This document shows, one piece after another, positions 37,074-46,018 of a stretch of 64,000 bases of DNA. The stretch's first letter is position 1; each line of letters begins with the position of its first letter. Both the position numbers and the translations under genes were made by a program. The stretch lies in assembly GCA_963840725.1 (NCBI GenBank), contig CAWIZY010000003.1, positions 62,001 through 126,000 on the forward strand. The letters run 5' to 3'. This DNA comes from CAVWDU01 sp963840725. GTDB taxonomy: Bacteria > Pseudomonadota > Gammaproteobacteria > Pseudomonadales > Halieaceae. The notes under the pieces were generated by a model. That model worked only from the letters and a program-made list of their open reading frames with translations, searched no databases and was not told the DNA's origin.

Positions 37074-39488
37074 ATGAAGCCGCAAAACACCCTGTTCATC
37101 GCTTGTTCGGCCGCAATCGCGTCACTTGGTCTGGGAAACAGCGCAACGGCGCAGCAGTCTGCCGCGCTGGAAGAAATCATCGTTACGGCGAACAAGCGCC
37201 AGGAAAGCGCCATGGATGTTGGATCGAGCATCACAGCGTTCTCCGGGGGCTCGCTGGAGAAACGCTTCATCCTGACCCCCGAAGACCTTGCGCAGAATGT
37301 GCCAAGCCTGGAACTCGCTCCTTCTACGCACGGTACACCCGTTTACACGCTGCGAGGTGTTGGGTACAACTCGGACGCGATGGCCGTTTACCCCGCTGTC
37401 AGCCTCTCCATGGACCAGGCACCCATGTCATTTCCCATTCTTGCCGCCCGCTCCATGTACGACCTTGAGCGTGTTGAGGTGCTCAAGGGGCCCCAGGGTA
37501 CGCTGTTCGGGCAGAATTCAACCGGCGGCGCAATCAACTACGTCGCCGCGAAGCCAACCGAAGAGTTTGAGGCCGGGCTCACGGCGGGCTACGGCCGCTT
37601 CAACGAGTTCAGGGGCAGCGGTTTCATCAGCGGTCCGTTGACCGATACCATCGGTGCCCGCCTCGCGATTGACGCCCTACAGCGGGACGACTGGCAGAAA
37701 AACTACCAGCAAGGCCGCAACGACGAAAACGGCGAGCAGGAGTATTTCGCCGCGCGTTTCATCGCAGAATGGCAACCTACTGACCGGCTGAACGTCATGC
37801 TGAACGTCAATGGTTCCAACGACGACTCACAGCCGATGGCGCTTCAGCTCATCGCCTCGCTCCCGTCGAATCCAGCGGCGCCCTTTGATTCGGAACTGGA
37901 TCGGGTGTTCGCTCCCGACGACAATCGGGCAGCGAGCTGGTCCGTGACGGGGGCACAGCGATACCCAGAGTCTCAAATACTCACCGAGGCCTCGATCCCG
38001 CGCGGTGACCGCGAGACCTGGCAGGCCATACTCCGGGCAGATTGGGACATTTCCGATACAATAACGCTGACTTCGATAACCACCTATAACGACTTCACCC
38101 AGGACATGTCCTTCGACCTCGACGGCACTGACGTCGAGATGATTGGCCTGCCCAACAACACGGGGGACATCGAGGACTTCCATCAGGAAATACGTCTGTC
38201 GAATAATGGTGGGGGAGGTTCCGCTTTGCGCTGGACGGTAGGCGCCAACTACAACTCCAGCGAGGTCGAGGAGTATCAGGACATTACCTACACTGACAAC
38301 TCTCTCGCCAGCCCCGCCAACAACTTTATCCATATCAGTGGCGTAAGTAACCGCGGTGACATGGATATCTGGGCCGTATTCGCGAGCGGCGAATACGACC
38401 TTAGCGACAACTTGACGCTGAAAGCGGGGGTCCGTTACACCGATTCGACCAACGACAACTCCATGTGTAACCAGGACAATGCTGCGGACCAGAATGTAAG
38501 CGAGCTGTTTACCCTGCTGGGGAACTTGCTCGGGGGGCAGGATATTTTTCTTGGGCCGGGAGATTGCTACTCGCTGCGCGACGACCTGTTGATTCCCCAG
38601 AATTACGATGGTGTTAACGGTGGCCGGCACGATGTCACGCTCGCCGAAGACAATACATCCTGGACCATCGGACTCGATTACAACCTGAACGAGGACACGC
38701 TGCTCTACGGAAACGTCTCCCGCGGCTACAAGGCCGGCAGCTTCCCGGTCATCACCGGCTCGGTGCTCAGCCAGTTTGACCCGGCTGTACAGGAATCTGT
38801 GACCGCCTACGAGTTGGGCTTCAAAACCAGCATCTCTGGCATGATCCAGTGGAGCGGTGCCGTGTTCTACAACGACTACGAAGACAAGCAGGTTCAGGGT
38901 AGCGATCTGACCGACCTGTTCGGCCTTCTGCAGCTCCTGGACAATGTTCCCGAATCCACTATCTTCGGGGTCGAAACAGATATTGTCGTGCGGCCTACCT
39001 CAGGTCTGACCCTGACGGCAGCTGCGACCTACCTCGACACAGAAATCGACAAGTACGTCGCGACTAACGTTTTTGGAGAGTTGAACTATGACTTCGCGGG
39101 CAATGATCTACCCTTTGCGCCCGAGTGGTCATTTGTCGGTGATATCGACTACCAAATACCGCTCTCTTCTGGTGCAATCATTGCCATGGGAGCCACGGTA
39201 AACTACCGATCCAGTGTTGATGCCTATGCGGCCGGTAGCATACTGGAGGTCCCGGACAACGGGGTCAATAGTTGGAAAGAAAGGGTGCCCTTCGAAATCG
39301 ACGGCTACACCCTGGTGGATGCAAGGCTGGCCTATACATTCCCCGGGAATTCTATGACGATCTCCGCCTGGGCGAAAAACGCGTTTGACGAGTTTTACGT
39401 CACCAACGTGATCTCCTACAACAACGCCATCACCCGCACCGTGGGAATGCCGAGAACCTACGGCGTCGCATTTTCTATGAACTGGTAA
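37074..39488 (+). CDS. TonB-dependent outer-membrane receptor
   Basis: 804 residues. The signal peptide ends near NSATA/QQ. A TonB box EEIIVTANKRQES follows, then the plug (PSLELAPSTHGTPVYTLRGV; DLERVEVLKGPQGTLFGQNS; TGGAINYVAAKP) and a 22-strand barrel with repeated aromatic girdle residues, ending MNW as a typical C-terminal aromatic for barrel insertion. The VNVxR-type AMAVYPAVSLSMDQ loop fits catabolic receptors for hydrophobic or aromatic substrates, not siderophores. It would bring the pathway's substrate across the outer membrane. It is preceded by its own promoter region and followed by a DUF3237 gene. Confidence 0.9.
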   Translation: MKPQNTLFIACSAAIASLGLGNSATAQQSAALEEIIVTANKRQESAMDVGSSITAFSGGSLEKRFILTPEDLAQNVPSLELAPSTHGTPVYTLRGVGYNSDAMAVYPAVSLSMDQAPMSFPILAARSMYDLERVEVLKGPQGTLFGQNSTGGAINYVAAKPTEEFEAGLTAGYGRFNEFRGSGFISGPLTDTIGARLAIDALQRDDWQKNYQQGRNDENGEQEYFAARFIAEWQPTDRLNVMLNVNGSNDDSQPMALQLIASLPSNPAAPFDSELDRVFAPDDNRAASWSVTGAQRYPESQILTEASIPRGDRETWQAILRADWDISDTITLTSITTYNDFTQDMSFDLDGTDVEMIGLPNNTGDIEDFHQEIRLSNNGGGGSALRWTVGANYNSSEVEEYQDITYTDNSLASPANNFIHISGVSNRGDMDIWAVFASGEYDLSDNLTLKAGVRYTDSTNDNSMCNQDNAADQNVSELFTLLGNLLGGQDIFLGPGDCYSLRDDLLIPQNYDGVNGGRHDVTLAEDNTSWTIGLDYNLNEDTLLYGNVSRGYKAGSFPVITGSVLSQFDPAVQESVTAYELGFKTSISGMIQWSGAVFYNDYEDKQVQGSDLTDLFGLLQLLDNVPESTIFGVETDIVVRPTSGLTLTAAATYLDTEIDKYVATNVFGELNYDFAGNDLPFAPEWSFVGDIDYQIPLSSGAIIAMGATVNYRSSVDAYAAGSILEVPDNGVNSWKERVPFEIDGYTLVDARLAYTFPGNSMTISAWAKNAFDEFYVTNVISYNNAITRTVGMPRTYGVAFSMNW

Positions 39489-39575
39489 GAACTCCGTGCC
39501 CGGGCACATCGTACGGGCAGAGCGAGCCGGGAGCTGGAAGGGAATCCGCTCCCCGGAGTTCCTTCGGCACCCGTC

Positions 39576-40055
39576 ATGAGTCAAGCTACGCCGACACTGT
39601 ATCCCCTTCAGTCCGCACCGCTTGCGCTGCTGACGGCGGTTCTGGGCACACCCCACAAACTCGGTGCCACGCCCGCCGGCGAGCGGAAGGTTGTCCCGGT
39701 ACTCGGTGGCCGCATTGAGGGTGAGCGCCTGTCGGGACACGTCCTTACCGGTGGCAGTGACTGGGCTCTGACGAACGCGGCTGGCATACTGGAGCTTGAT
39801 GTGCGTCTCGTGATCGAAACGCACGACGGCGCCCTGATTAACTGCCAGTACCGGGGGGTGCGACACGGGCCTGCGAATATCATGGCGCAGCTGGCCGAGG
39901 GAAAAAGCGTGGATTACCGCGATATTTACTTCCGCATAGCGCCGCGTTTCGACACGGCCGATTCCCGCTACGAATGGCTCAACAGCATCTTGACCGTGGG
40001 CATCGGTGAGCGGCTGCCCGATGGGCCGCGCTATCACATTCACGAAATCCGCTAG
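39576..40055 (+). CDS. DUF3237 family protein
   Basis: 159 residues. Family blocks are VPVLGGRIEGERLSGHVLTG, GSDWALTNAAGILELDVRLV, IETHDGALINCQYRGVRHGP and DIYFRIAPRFDTADSRYEWL. This beta-barrel family is common near aromatic and terpenoid breakdown genes, and its function is not known. It lies 87 bp after the TonB receptor on the same strand, and its end is 7 bp from the convergent GntR gene. No signal peptide is seen. Confidence 0.85.
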   Translation: MSQATPTLYPLQSAPLALLTAVLGTPHKLGATPAGERKVVPVLGGRIEGERLSGHVLTGGSDWALTNAAGILELDVRLVIETHDGALINCQYRGVRHGPANIMAQLAEGKSVDYRDIYFRIAPRFDTADSRYEWLNSILTVGIGERLPDGPRYHIHEIR

Positions 40056-40062
40056 CAGTTCT

Positions 40063-40800
40063 TCAGGGTGCGACGCGGCAGTCCGGAAAGGCCTCGTCGG
40101 GGAGGGCGGCGAGCCTCTTTTTGGCGGCCTGCACGTGCTGCTTGCCCACCCTTGCAGCACGGGCGGGATCACCTGCCAGAACCGCATCGATGATACGCAG
40201 GTATTCCGTCGTGATTTGGTGACGTTGGCCGCTCTCCAGATACGGGAACGACTGCAACCGAAGGAGATGCAGCAGCGCGGTGGGCATGATGACGGGGAGT
40301 TCGACGTTGCCCCCGATGGTCATCAATACCTGGTAGAGCTGCTGGCGTTCAGCTACAAAGGCCACATCGTTCACAGAGCCTCGCTGAAAGCAGTCGATAG
40401 CGTCCTGTATCTCTGAGAGCCCGGTCGCGCTGCCTCCGTCAGCGACCGCCTCTGCAGCGAGTCGCGCCATGAGTGACGTTAAGGGTTCAATCACAGCGAG
40501 GAGGTCGCCCGCCTCTTTGCGGGAAAACTCTCGAATGAGTGTTCCGCTGTGCGGTATCTGCCTTACGATCCCCTTGCCATGCAGCCGCTTGAGCGCCTCG
40601 CGAACCGGGCCGCGGCTGATATTGAGCGTGGCGATAAGGTCGGCCTCGGCCAGTTTTTGTCCGGGCACGTAACGACCCGAGCAAATGCCCTGTTGTATCC
40701 AGTCTGCCACCGTGTCCGGTGAACTGACCTTTCTCGCGCTCACACTTTTCACGCAAACCCCATCCCTGTTAGCTTTAAATTCCGTGACCCACTCACTCAA
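40063..40800 (-). CDS. GntR-family regulator with FCD domain (1)
   Basis: 245 residues. The winged helix reads KLAEADLIATLNISRGPVRE (residues about 49-68), the classic GntR recognition helix. The FCD effector domain is all-helical (DLLAVIEPLTSLMARLAAEA; RQQLYQVLMTIGGNVELPVI; TTEYLRIIDAVLAGDPARAA), with His/Asp residues that may bind a metal and a carboxylic acid. It probably represses genes of the catabolic region when the inducer is absent. It shares the overall layout with the regulator at 58082-58861, and both may bind the ATTGTnnnACAAT-like sites. Confidence 0.85.
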   Translation of the reverse strand: MSEWVTEFKANRDGVCVKSVSARKVSSPDTVADWIQQGICSGRYVPGQKLAEADLIATLNISRGPVREALKRLHGKGIVRQIPHSGTLIREFSRKEAGDLLAVIEPLTSLMARLAAEAVADGGSATGLSEIQDAIDCFQRGSVNDVAFVAERQQLYQVLMTIGGNVELPVIMPTALLHLLRLQSFPYLESGQRHQITTEYLRIIDAVLAGDPARAARVGKQHVQAAKKRLAALPDEAFPDCRVAP

Positions 40801-40884
40801 TACGCTCTCTCGCCGCGCGTTGTGTCGGCGGCAATGGGTCGCCGGGACTCTGATCTGCGGTGACCGCGCAGCTTATATCACTGC

Positions 40885-40920
40885 AGGTACAACAGCAGGT
40901 ACAACAGCAGTTACAACAGC
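40885..40920 (+). repeat. 12-bp tandem repeat, three copies
   Basis: AGGTACAACAGC twice and AGTTACAACAGC once stand head to tail in the spacer upstream of the GntR gene. Similar diverged units continue to about 40945. No coding role is seen. Confidence 0.75.
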
Positions 40921-40987
40921 GGGCATAGCTGCAAGCATACCTGCAGCCGGTGAAGCCACCACCCGACAGTCGTATTAGATCAGTCTT

Positions 40988-42526
40988 CTAGGCAGGTGTC
41001 ATCAGAGCCGCGCGTTCTATTTGGGCAAGTTTTTCGCGAAGTTGGCGTTTAAGGACCTTGCCGCTGGCGTTTCGTGGCAGTTCGTCCACGTAAAGATAGT
41101 ATTTTGGCCGTTTGAAGCGCGCCATCCGCTCGAGACAGAACCGGTCCAGAGCGCTGTGGTCGGGTGCCTGCTCACCGGCAATGATGAGGGCGACCACCGA
41201 CTCCCCCCACTCCTCATCGGGAATGCCAATCACGGCGGTGTCAGCAACGCCCTCGGCTTCCATCAAGATATCCTCCACCTCGCGGGCGTAGATGTTCATG
41301 CCCCCGGAAATGATGACATCCTTCTTTCGGTCTAACAGTGTGAGGAAGCCACGCTCGTCAAGACGGCCGACATCACCCGTGCGCAACCAGCCGTCCAGCA
41401 GCGCTTCCTCGGTTGCATCCGGTCGATTCAGGTAACCATGCATGACTGTGGCACCGCGCACGGCCACTTCACCCGTCTCTCCCGCGGGGAGCACATCGCC
41501 GTTTTCGTCCATGATGGCGATGCGCAGACCGGTGCGCACAGTACCTACGGACGAAAGCCTCGCGTCGTCGTTGTCGGCGATCGCTTGCGCAATCATCGCC
41601 TGGCTCAATGCAGTGATCGTGCAGGGGCTCTCTCCCTGCCCATAGCCGTTCCAAAGCCTGGGTCCGAACAGCGCATGGCCGGCGCGAAGGTCCGTGGGTG
41701 TAATGGGGGCTGCCCCCAGCAGGACTGCCTTGACATGCCCCATGTCTGCCTGCTCCAGCTCCGGATATCTGCCCAGCCGTCGCAGCAACGTCGGCGGCAT
41801 GAAGAAGCTCAAGCTTTCGTAGTGGTTGATGAGCGTTACCAGTTCTGTTGCGTCGAAGCTGGCGCTCTCCATCAGTACGTTGTTGCCGGCCTGCGCAATG
41901 AACGAAAGACCGAACAGGCCCGAGGCGTGGGACGTCGCCGCGATGTGGAGCAGGGCATCGCGTTCATCCAGCGCGTCGATGTCGGCGAAATAGGACAGCG
42001 TCATAGCCATCAGGTTGCCGTGCGATAGCATGGCGCCCTTGGGTTGGCCGGTGGTGCCGCTGGTATAAAAGATCCAGGCAAGATCATCGCTGTCCCGTTC
42101 CGCCACCGCTGTCGGAGCCGCTTCCAGCGCCGTTTTATAGCGAGTGGATCCGGGTACGAGCAGCACGGTGTCGGGAGACAGCAGACCGCGCAGTGCGTCG
42201 GCCTGCCCGGCACTGGCAAACACTACGCGGGCGCCGCAGTCTTCAATCATGAAGGCCAGTTCGTTGGGACTCAAGTGCGTATTCATCGGAGCGGCCGCCA
42301 GGCCTGCTCCCCAGATGCCGAACAGGATTTCGATATACTCAAGGCAGTTCGGCAGGGTGATCGCTACATTCCCGCTATCCCCGGTCAGTTGCTTTAGCGA
42401 ACTCGCGAGTCGTGCCGCGCGCATGCCTAGCGATGCATAGTCCAGTTGGGGCTCGCAGCCGATTGACACTGCCGGCCGCTGCGGGAAGTTCCGCGCTGAA
42501 TTGTCCAGCAATTGCGCGATATTCAT
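40988..42526 (-). CDS. AMP-forming acyl-CoA synthetase (1)
   Basis: 512 residues of the ANL superfamily. IFYTSGTTGQPKGAMLSHGN is the P-loop-like motif, LWNGYGQGESP the second ATP motif, RTGDVGRLDERGFLTLLDRK the hinge with the Asp that binds ribose, and PRNASGKVLKRQL carries the catalytic lysine for adenylation. It activates a carboxylic acid, via acyl-AMP, to the CoA ester. The substrate pocket does not point to any known acid. Its start overlaps the stop of the thiolase gene, so the two enzymes form a coupled pair: ligation, then (after oxidation steps) thiolysis. Confidence 0.85.
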   Translation of the reverse strand: MNIAQLLDNSARNFPQRPAVSIGCEPQLDYASLGMRAARLASSLKQLTGDSGNVAITLPNCLEYIEILFGIWGAGLAAAPMNTHLSPNELAFMIEDCGARVVFASAGQADALRGLLSPDTVLLVPGSTRYKTALEAAPTAVAERDSDDLAWIFYTSGTTGQPKGAMLSHGNLMAMTLSYFADIDALDERDALLHIAATSHASGLFGLSFIAQAGNNVLMESASFDATELVTLINHYESLSFFMPPTLLRRLGRYPELEQADMGHVKAVLLGAAPITPTDLRAGHALFGPRLWNGYGQGESPCTITALSQAMIAQAIADNDDARLSSVGTVRTGLRIAIMDENGDVLPAGETGEVAVRGATVMHGYLNRPDATEEALLDGWLRTGDVGRLDERGFLTLLDRKKDVIISGGMNIYAREVEDILMEAEGVADTAVIGIPDEEWGESVVALIIAGEQAPDHSALDRFCLERMARFKRPKYYLYVDELPRNASGKVLKRQLREKLAQIERAALMTPA

Positions 42527-43767
42527 CGACAGCCTTCCAGGATGCTGACGACTACCGCAGCCTCTTCGATGCCGATCAGACCGCCGCCGTTTTCCTGCAG
42601 TGCGAGCCGCGCGCCGGCTACCTGGCGCGGGCCCGCCTCGCCGCGCAACTGGGTGACCAGTTCGTGGATCTGGCCCAGACCCGTGGCGCCGATCGGGTGA
42701 CCCTTCGATTCAAGTCCACCCGAAGGGTTGAAAGGAATCCGACCGCCAATGCGGGTGTCGCCGCGCTCTGCCGCCGGCCCCCCCTCGCCAAAAGCAAAAA
42801 AGCCAAGGTTCTCACTTTGCTGAATCTCACCGAATGCGGTGGCATCGTGGCACTCCACGACATCGATATCCTCGGGGCCGACACCGGCAAGCTCGTAGCA
42901 CTTGAGTGCGGCCCGCCGAGAAATATGTTTCTCAATGTCACTGTGCTCGCGGCGCCCGCCGTTCATGAGCGCCAACCCACGAACCTTCACGGCTCGCGCG
43001 GTGGCGCCGAGTCGTCGCAGGGCCGTCTCGTTGCAGACAACGGCCGCCGCTGCGCCATCGCTGATTGGCGAACACATCGGCAGGGTGAAGGGCCAGGCGA
43101 TCAGACGGCTCGCGAGCACCTCGTCGGTGGTGAAGGACTTGCGATACTGGGAGAGCGGGTTCTCCACCGAATGCTGATGATTTTTCGCGGCTACCGCGGC
43201 AATCTGCCGTTGTGTCGTCCCGAAGCGTCCCATATGGTATTTCGCGAATGCCGCATAGATGTCCATGAAGACGGTGCGCGTGCTCTCCCGCTCGACTTCA
43301 TCGGCTGGTGTAGGAACGGCCGCAGCCATCGCGTCGAGGCGCCCCACCGTGTTGTCGCTGTTCGCGCGGTCCCAGCTGCCCTGGAACGCCGCCATGGATA
43401 GCGACGAGTCCGCGTGACACATTTTTTCGGCGCCGATTGCCAGAGCGATATCCGCCTGGCCGGTCTGCACCTGCATCATGGCTACCTGTAGCGCGGTAGA
43501 GGCGCTGGCGCAGGCGTTCTCAACGTTGATGATGGGCACCGCATCAAAAGGCATGCCGGCGAGGGCAACCTGGCCGCGGATGCCGAACTGACCTTCCATG
43601 GCACCTTGGGTCGCGTTGGCAAAGGTGATGGCATTAATGTCGCCATGGGCGAGCCCCCCATCGCGGAGCGCAAGGTTCACGGCCTCCTCGGTGAGCTGCG
43701 TTACGGATCGTTCAATGAAGCGTCCGAAGGCAGTCATACCCGTGCCAATGATGTAAACGCTGCTCAT
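42523..43767 (-). CDS. Thiolase-family protein, SCP-x/lipid-transfer-like
   Basis: The ATG at 43767 (SSVYIIGTGMTAFGRF) has GGGAG at good spacing; the upstream in-frame ATG adds unrelated codons. The 414-residue protein has the nucleophile Cys in VENACASASTALQ, a second-site His in VECHDATAFGEI and the NPSGGLESKGHPIGATG loop, all as in the SCP2-thiolase group, which acts on branched or steroid-like acyl chains. The usual C-terminal Cys of biosynthetic thiolases is absent. It is coupled to the CoA ligase. An operator-like site lies 25 bp upstream. Confidence 0.8.
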   Translation of the reverse strand: MSSVYIIGTGMTAFGRFIERSVTQLTEEAVNLALRDGGLAHGDINAITFANATQGAMEGQFGIRGQVALAGMPFDAVPIINVENACASASTALQVAMMQVQTGQADIALAIGAEKMCHADSSLSMAAFQGSWDRANSDNTVGRLDAMAAAVPTPADEVERESTRTVFMDIYAAFAKYHMGRFGTTQRQIAAVAAKNHQHSVENPLSQYRKSFTTDEVLASRLIAWPFTLPMCSPISDGAAAAVVCNETALRRLGATARAVKVRGLALMNGGRREHSDIEKHISRRAALKCYELAGVGPEDIDVVECHDATAFGEIQQSENLGFFAFGEGGPAAERGDTRIGGRIPFNPSGGLESKGHPIGATGLGQIHELVTQLRGEAGPRQVAGARLALQENGGGLIGIEEAAVVVSILEGCR

Positions 43768-43791
43768 GATGGTCTCCCGGTGACACAGAAT

Positions 43792-43804
43792 ATTGTATGA
43801 CAAA
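43792..43804. promoter_or_regulatory. GntR/FCD-type operator candidate
   Basis: ATTGTATGACAAA, matching the inverted repeat ATTGT-n3-ACAAT in 12 of 13 positions and the TnGTnnnACnA consensus of FadR-subfamily GntR regulators fully. It lies between the divergent thiolase and surE genes. Confidence 0.55.
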
Positions 43805-43916
43805 ATAGTATTAATGTACCATCACAAAAGCGTAGTATGGCGCGTAGTCCTTACCGCGCAAACCCCCGCACCCGGGCGCGCAGCAACCATTACTGGACAT
43901 AACCGGAGACCCCGCC

Positions 43917-44696
43917 ATGACAAGACTTGCCGACCACCGTGTGCTGATTGTCAACGACGACGGTATTCACGCCCCCGGCATTCAGTTGCTGGAAAAGGTC
44001 GTCCGGGAACACTGCAATGATGTTTGGGTCGTCGCGCCTGACGAAGAAAAATCGGGCGCTTCACATTCCGTCTCGATGCACATGCCCATCCGGCAGCGAC
44101 AGCTCGATTCGCGGCATTTTGCCATTAAGGGGTCGCCAACCGATTGCGTGCTGATGGCGCTGCAGCAGGTCATGACGGAGCACCCGACGCTGGTGCTCGC
44201 CGGGGTTAATCGCGGCGGCAATCTCGCTGATGAAATCCACTATTCCGGGACGATCGCCGCCGCCATGGAGGCGGCGCTCATGGGTATCCCGGCCATTGCT
44301 CTGAGCCAGGTCTTTCCCCGGGGCGCGGACGTGCCCTGGGACACAGCAGAGCGCTACGCGGTGCCGTTGATCGAACAGATTTTGCAGCGCGGAATTGCCA
44401 TTGGCTCCTTCATCAACATCAATTTCCCTCCCGTACATGCCGATGCTGTAAGCGGTGTTCAGCTGACAGCCATGGGACGTCGCCCGCCGGGCGCCTTCAA
44501 GACAGAGGGTCGCATCGATAATCGGCAGGTCCCCTACTACTGGGTGCATCTGGAACCCGATGAAGGGGGTAACGAATCGGGAAGCGACCTGCACGCCATG
44601 AGCAGTAACGCGGTTTCCGTTTCCCCACTACAGATAGATATGACCAATCGAGCCATGCTCGAGCCGCTATCAGGTCTGAGCCTGGATGGCCTCTAG
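43917..44696 (+). CDS. surE: SurE-family 5'-nucleotidase/phosphatase (1)
   Basis: 259 residues. VLIVNDDGIHAPG gives the metal-binding Asp pair (D14, D15), EEKSGASHSVS the metal/phosphate Ser, and LAGVNRGGNLADEIHYSGT the Asn ligand and the rest of the site. SurE removes phosphate from nucleotides and other small phosphates in the cytoplasm. It is shorter than the second copy at the C-terminus. Its stop codon TAG (44694-44696) is supplied by the left inverted end of the third-party MITE-like element, so the original end has been replaced. It is odd for a housekeeping-type enzyme to occur twice in a catabolic region. Confidence 0.85.
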   Translation: MTRLADHRVLIVNDDGIHAPGIQLLEKVVREHCNDVWVVAPDEEKSGASHSVSMHMPIRQRQLDSRHFAIKGSPTDCVLMALQQVMTEHPTLVLAGVNRGGNLADEIHYSGTIAAAMEAALMGIPAIALSQVFPRGADVPWDTAERYAVPLIEQILQRGIAIGSFININFPPVHADAVSGVQLTAMGRRPPGAFKTEGRIDNRQVPYYWVHLEPDEGGNESGSDLHAMSSNAVSVSPLQIDMTNRAMLEPLSGLSLDGL

Positions 44697-44951
44697 GGCA
44701 CCTCTGAACAATGGCAATGCGCTCAGGCTTTCAGGCTTTCAGGCTTTCAGGCTTTCAGGCTTTCAGGCTTTCAGGCTTTCAGGCTTTCAGGCTTTCAGGC
44801 TTTCAGGCTTTCAGGCTTTCAGGCTTTCAGGCAGATTCGCAATCAAGGCGCCGCTTGCCAAGGGTCACGGCCATTACCTGCGCGACGCGCCTTGCTCTGA
44901 ACGCTTCAGGGCTCCGCTGAGCGCGATTGCTATTATTCAGAGGTGCCCTAG
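44693..44951 (+). mobile_element. MITE-like element, copy 2, with an expanded 8-bp repeat
   Basis: The ends CTAGGGCACCTCTGAACAAT and TTATTCAGAGGTGCCCTAG match those at 19110-19393, in reverse order. Inside, AGGCTTTC is repeated 13 times without gap (44725-44828), where the other copies have one unit. Compared with copy 1 the middle is missing, and the join lies at a 9-bp sequence GCGCCGCTT that copy 1 carries on both sides of the missing part, so a deletion between direct repeats is likely. Directly after it, AGGTGCCCTAG is present once more (44952-44962). Confidence 0.85.
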
Positions 44952-45090
44952 AGGTGCCCTAGAAGCTTGTTGGCCCCAGGTGACGTGGCGCCGGGTGTAT
45001 CCGGCGCGGTCGCGTAGTATTCTCCTCGACGCCTTTCCTTATCGCGCCGGTGGCCGGAGGACGATGGTGTATTCCCCCGACTCCGGCCGG

Positions 45091-45903
45091 TCAGCCACCG
45101 GTTCCCGACATGCCCCCGTCGACAGGCAGCGCAACGCCGTTGAGGAAGGACCCTTCTTCTGAGCACAGGAAAAGCCCCGCGTTCACGACGTCGCGAAGCT
45201 CTCCGAACCTCCCGACCGGAATTCGCGCGATCAGATCGTCCTTGACGCTGTCCACGCTTTCTCCCAGGCCCAGATCGACAAATTCATCGAGGAGCTTGCG
45301 GCCCATGTCGGTGTTGAAAAGGCTCGGACAGAGGCAGTTCGCGCGCACCCCGTAGTCGAAGGCACCCGACTCGGTTGCGGCGAGCTTGGTGAGACTGATC
45401 ACGCCCGCTTTCGAGGCACTGTAGGCGGAGAGAGCGGGTGTTGAGGTCAATCCCGCCACGGATGCGAGATTGAGAATCGCCCCGCCGCGACCGCTCGCGC
45501 CCTCTGGCTTCATCGCCAGGAATGCATGCTTGGTACCCAGCATGACTCCCAGCAGATTAATGTCGAACAGGTTGCGAGAAGCATCCGGCGTAACATCGAC
45601 GAAAAGCTCCGAAATCTCGATGCCCGCGTTGTTGATCACGACATCCAGGCCACCGCAGTTCGACACACAATAGGCGGTCGCCTTTGCCCAGTCGGAGTCG
45701 CTGCGAACATCCAGTGGAACGAAATGGCAGGAGGCGCCAGAGTCAGCAATTTTACTGGCTGTTTTCTCGCCCAGTTCCGTATTGATGTCGCCGATGACCA
45801 CGGCCGCGCCCCGGGAGGCAAAGCCCTCCGCAAACTCCGCGCCAAAGCCCCGCGCCCCGCCACTGATCAGAACTACTTTGCCCCGATAGTCAAACATGGT
45901 CAT
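45091..45903 (-). CDS. SDR-family dehydrogenase
   Basis: 270 residues. GGARGFG (16-22) is the coenzyme loop, DVVINNAGIE the central NNAG, SVAGLTSTPALSAYSASKAG gives the catalytic Ser-Tyr-x3-Lys. D35 in VIGDIN favours NAD. The start is the first of two in-frame ATGs after a GGAGAT site; the second, two codons later, is as good. It would oxidise an alcohol intermediate. The operator-like sequence at 45969 is 66 bp upstream. Confidence 0.85.
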   Translation of the reverse strand: MTMFDYRGKVVLISGGARGFGAEFAEGFASRGAAVVIGDINTELGEKTASKIADSGASCHFVPLDVRSDSDWAKATAYCVSNCGGLDVVINNAGIEISELFVDVTPDASRNLFDINLLGVMLGTKHAFLAMKPEGASGRGGAILNLASVAGLTSTPALSAYSASKAGVISLTKLAATESGAFDYGVRANCLCPSLFNTDMGRKLLDEFVDLGLGESVDSVKDDLIARIPVGRFGELRDVVNAGLFLCSEEGSFLNGVALPVDGGMSGTGG

Positions 45904-45968
45904 ATCTCCTTATAGTTTTCGTTGAGGTCTCTAGCAAGCACTCGCATCAAATGGCATCGAGAGACAAT

Positions 45969-45981
45969 ATTGTAGTACATC
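45969..45981. promoter_or_regulatory. GntR/FCD-type operator candidate
   Basis: ATTGTAGTACATC keeps the left half ATTGT and most of the right half of the ATTGTnnnACAAT repeat. It is upstream of the SDR gene at 45091-45903. Confidence 0.4.
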
Positions 45982-46018
45982 AGCGTCTGTCAATCGTAGT
46001 GATCTGGGGCACCGCGGT

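Noticed and set aside
39129..40187. 352-codon minus frame
   Set aside because: Antisense to the TonB receptor end and the DUF3237 gene, both with clear family motifs.
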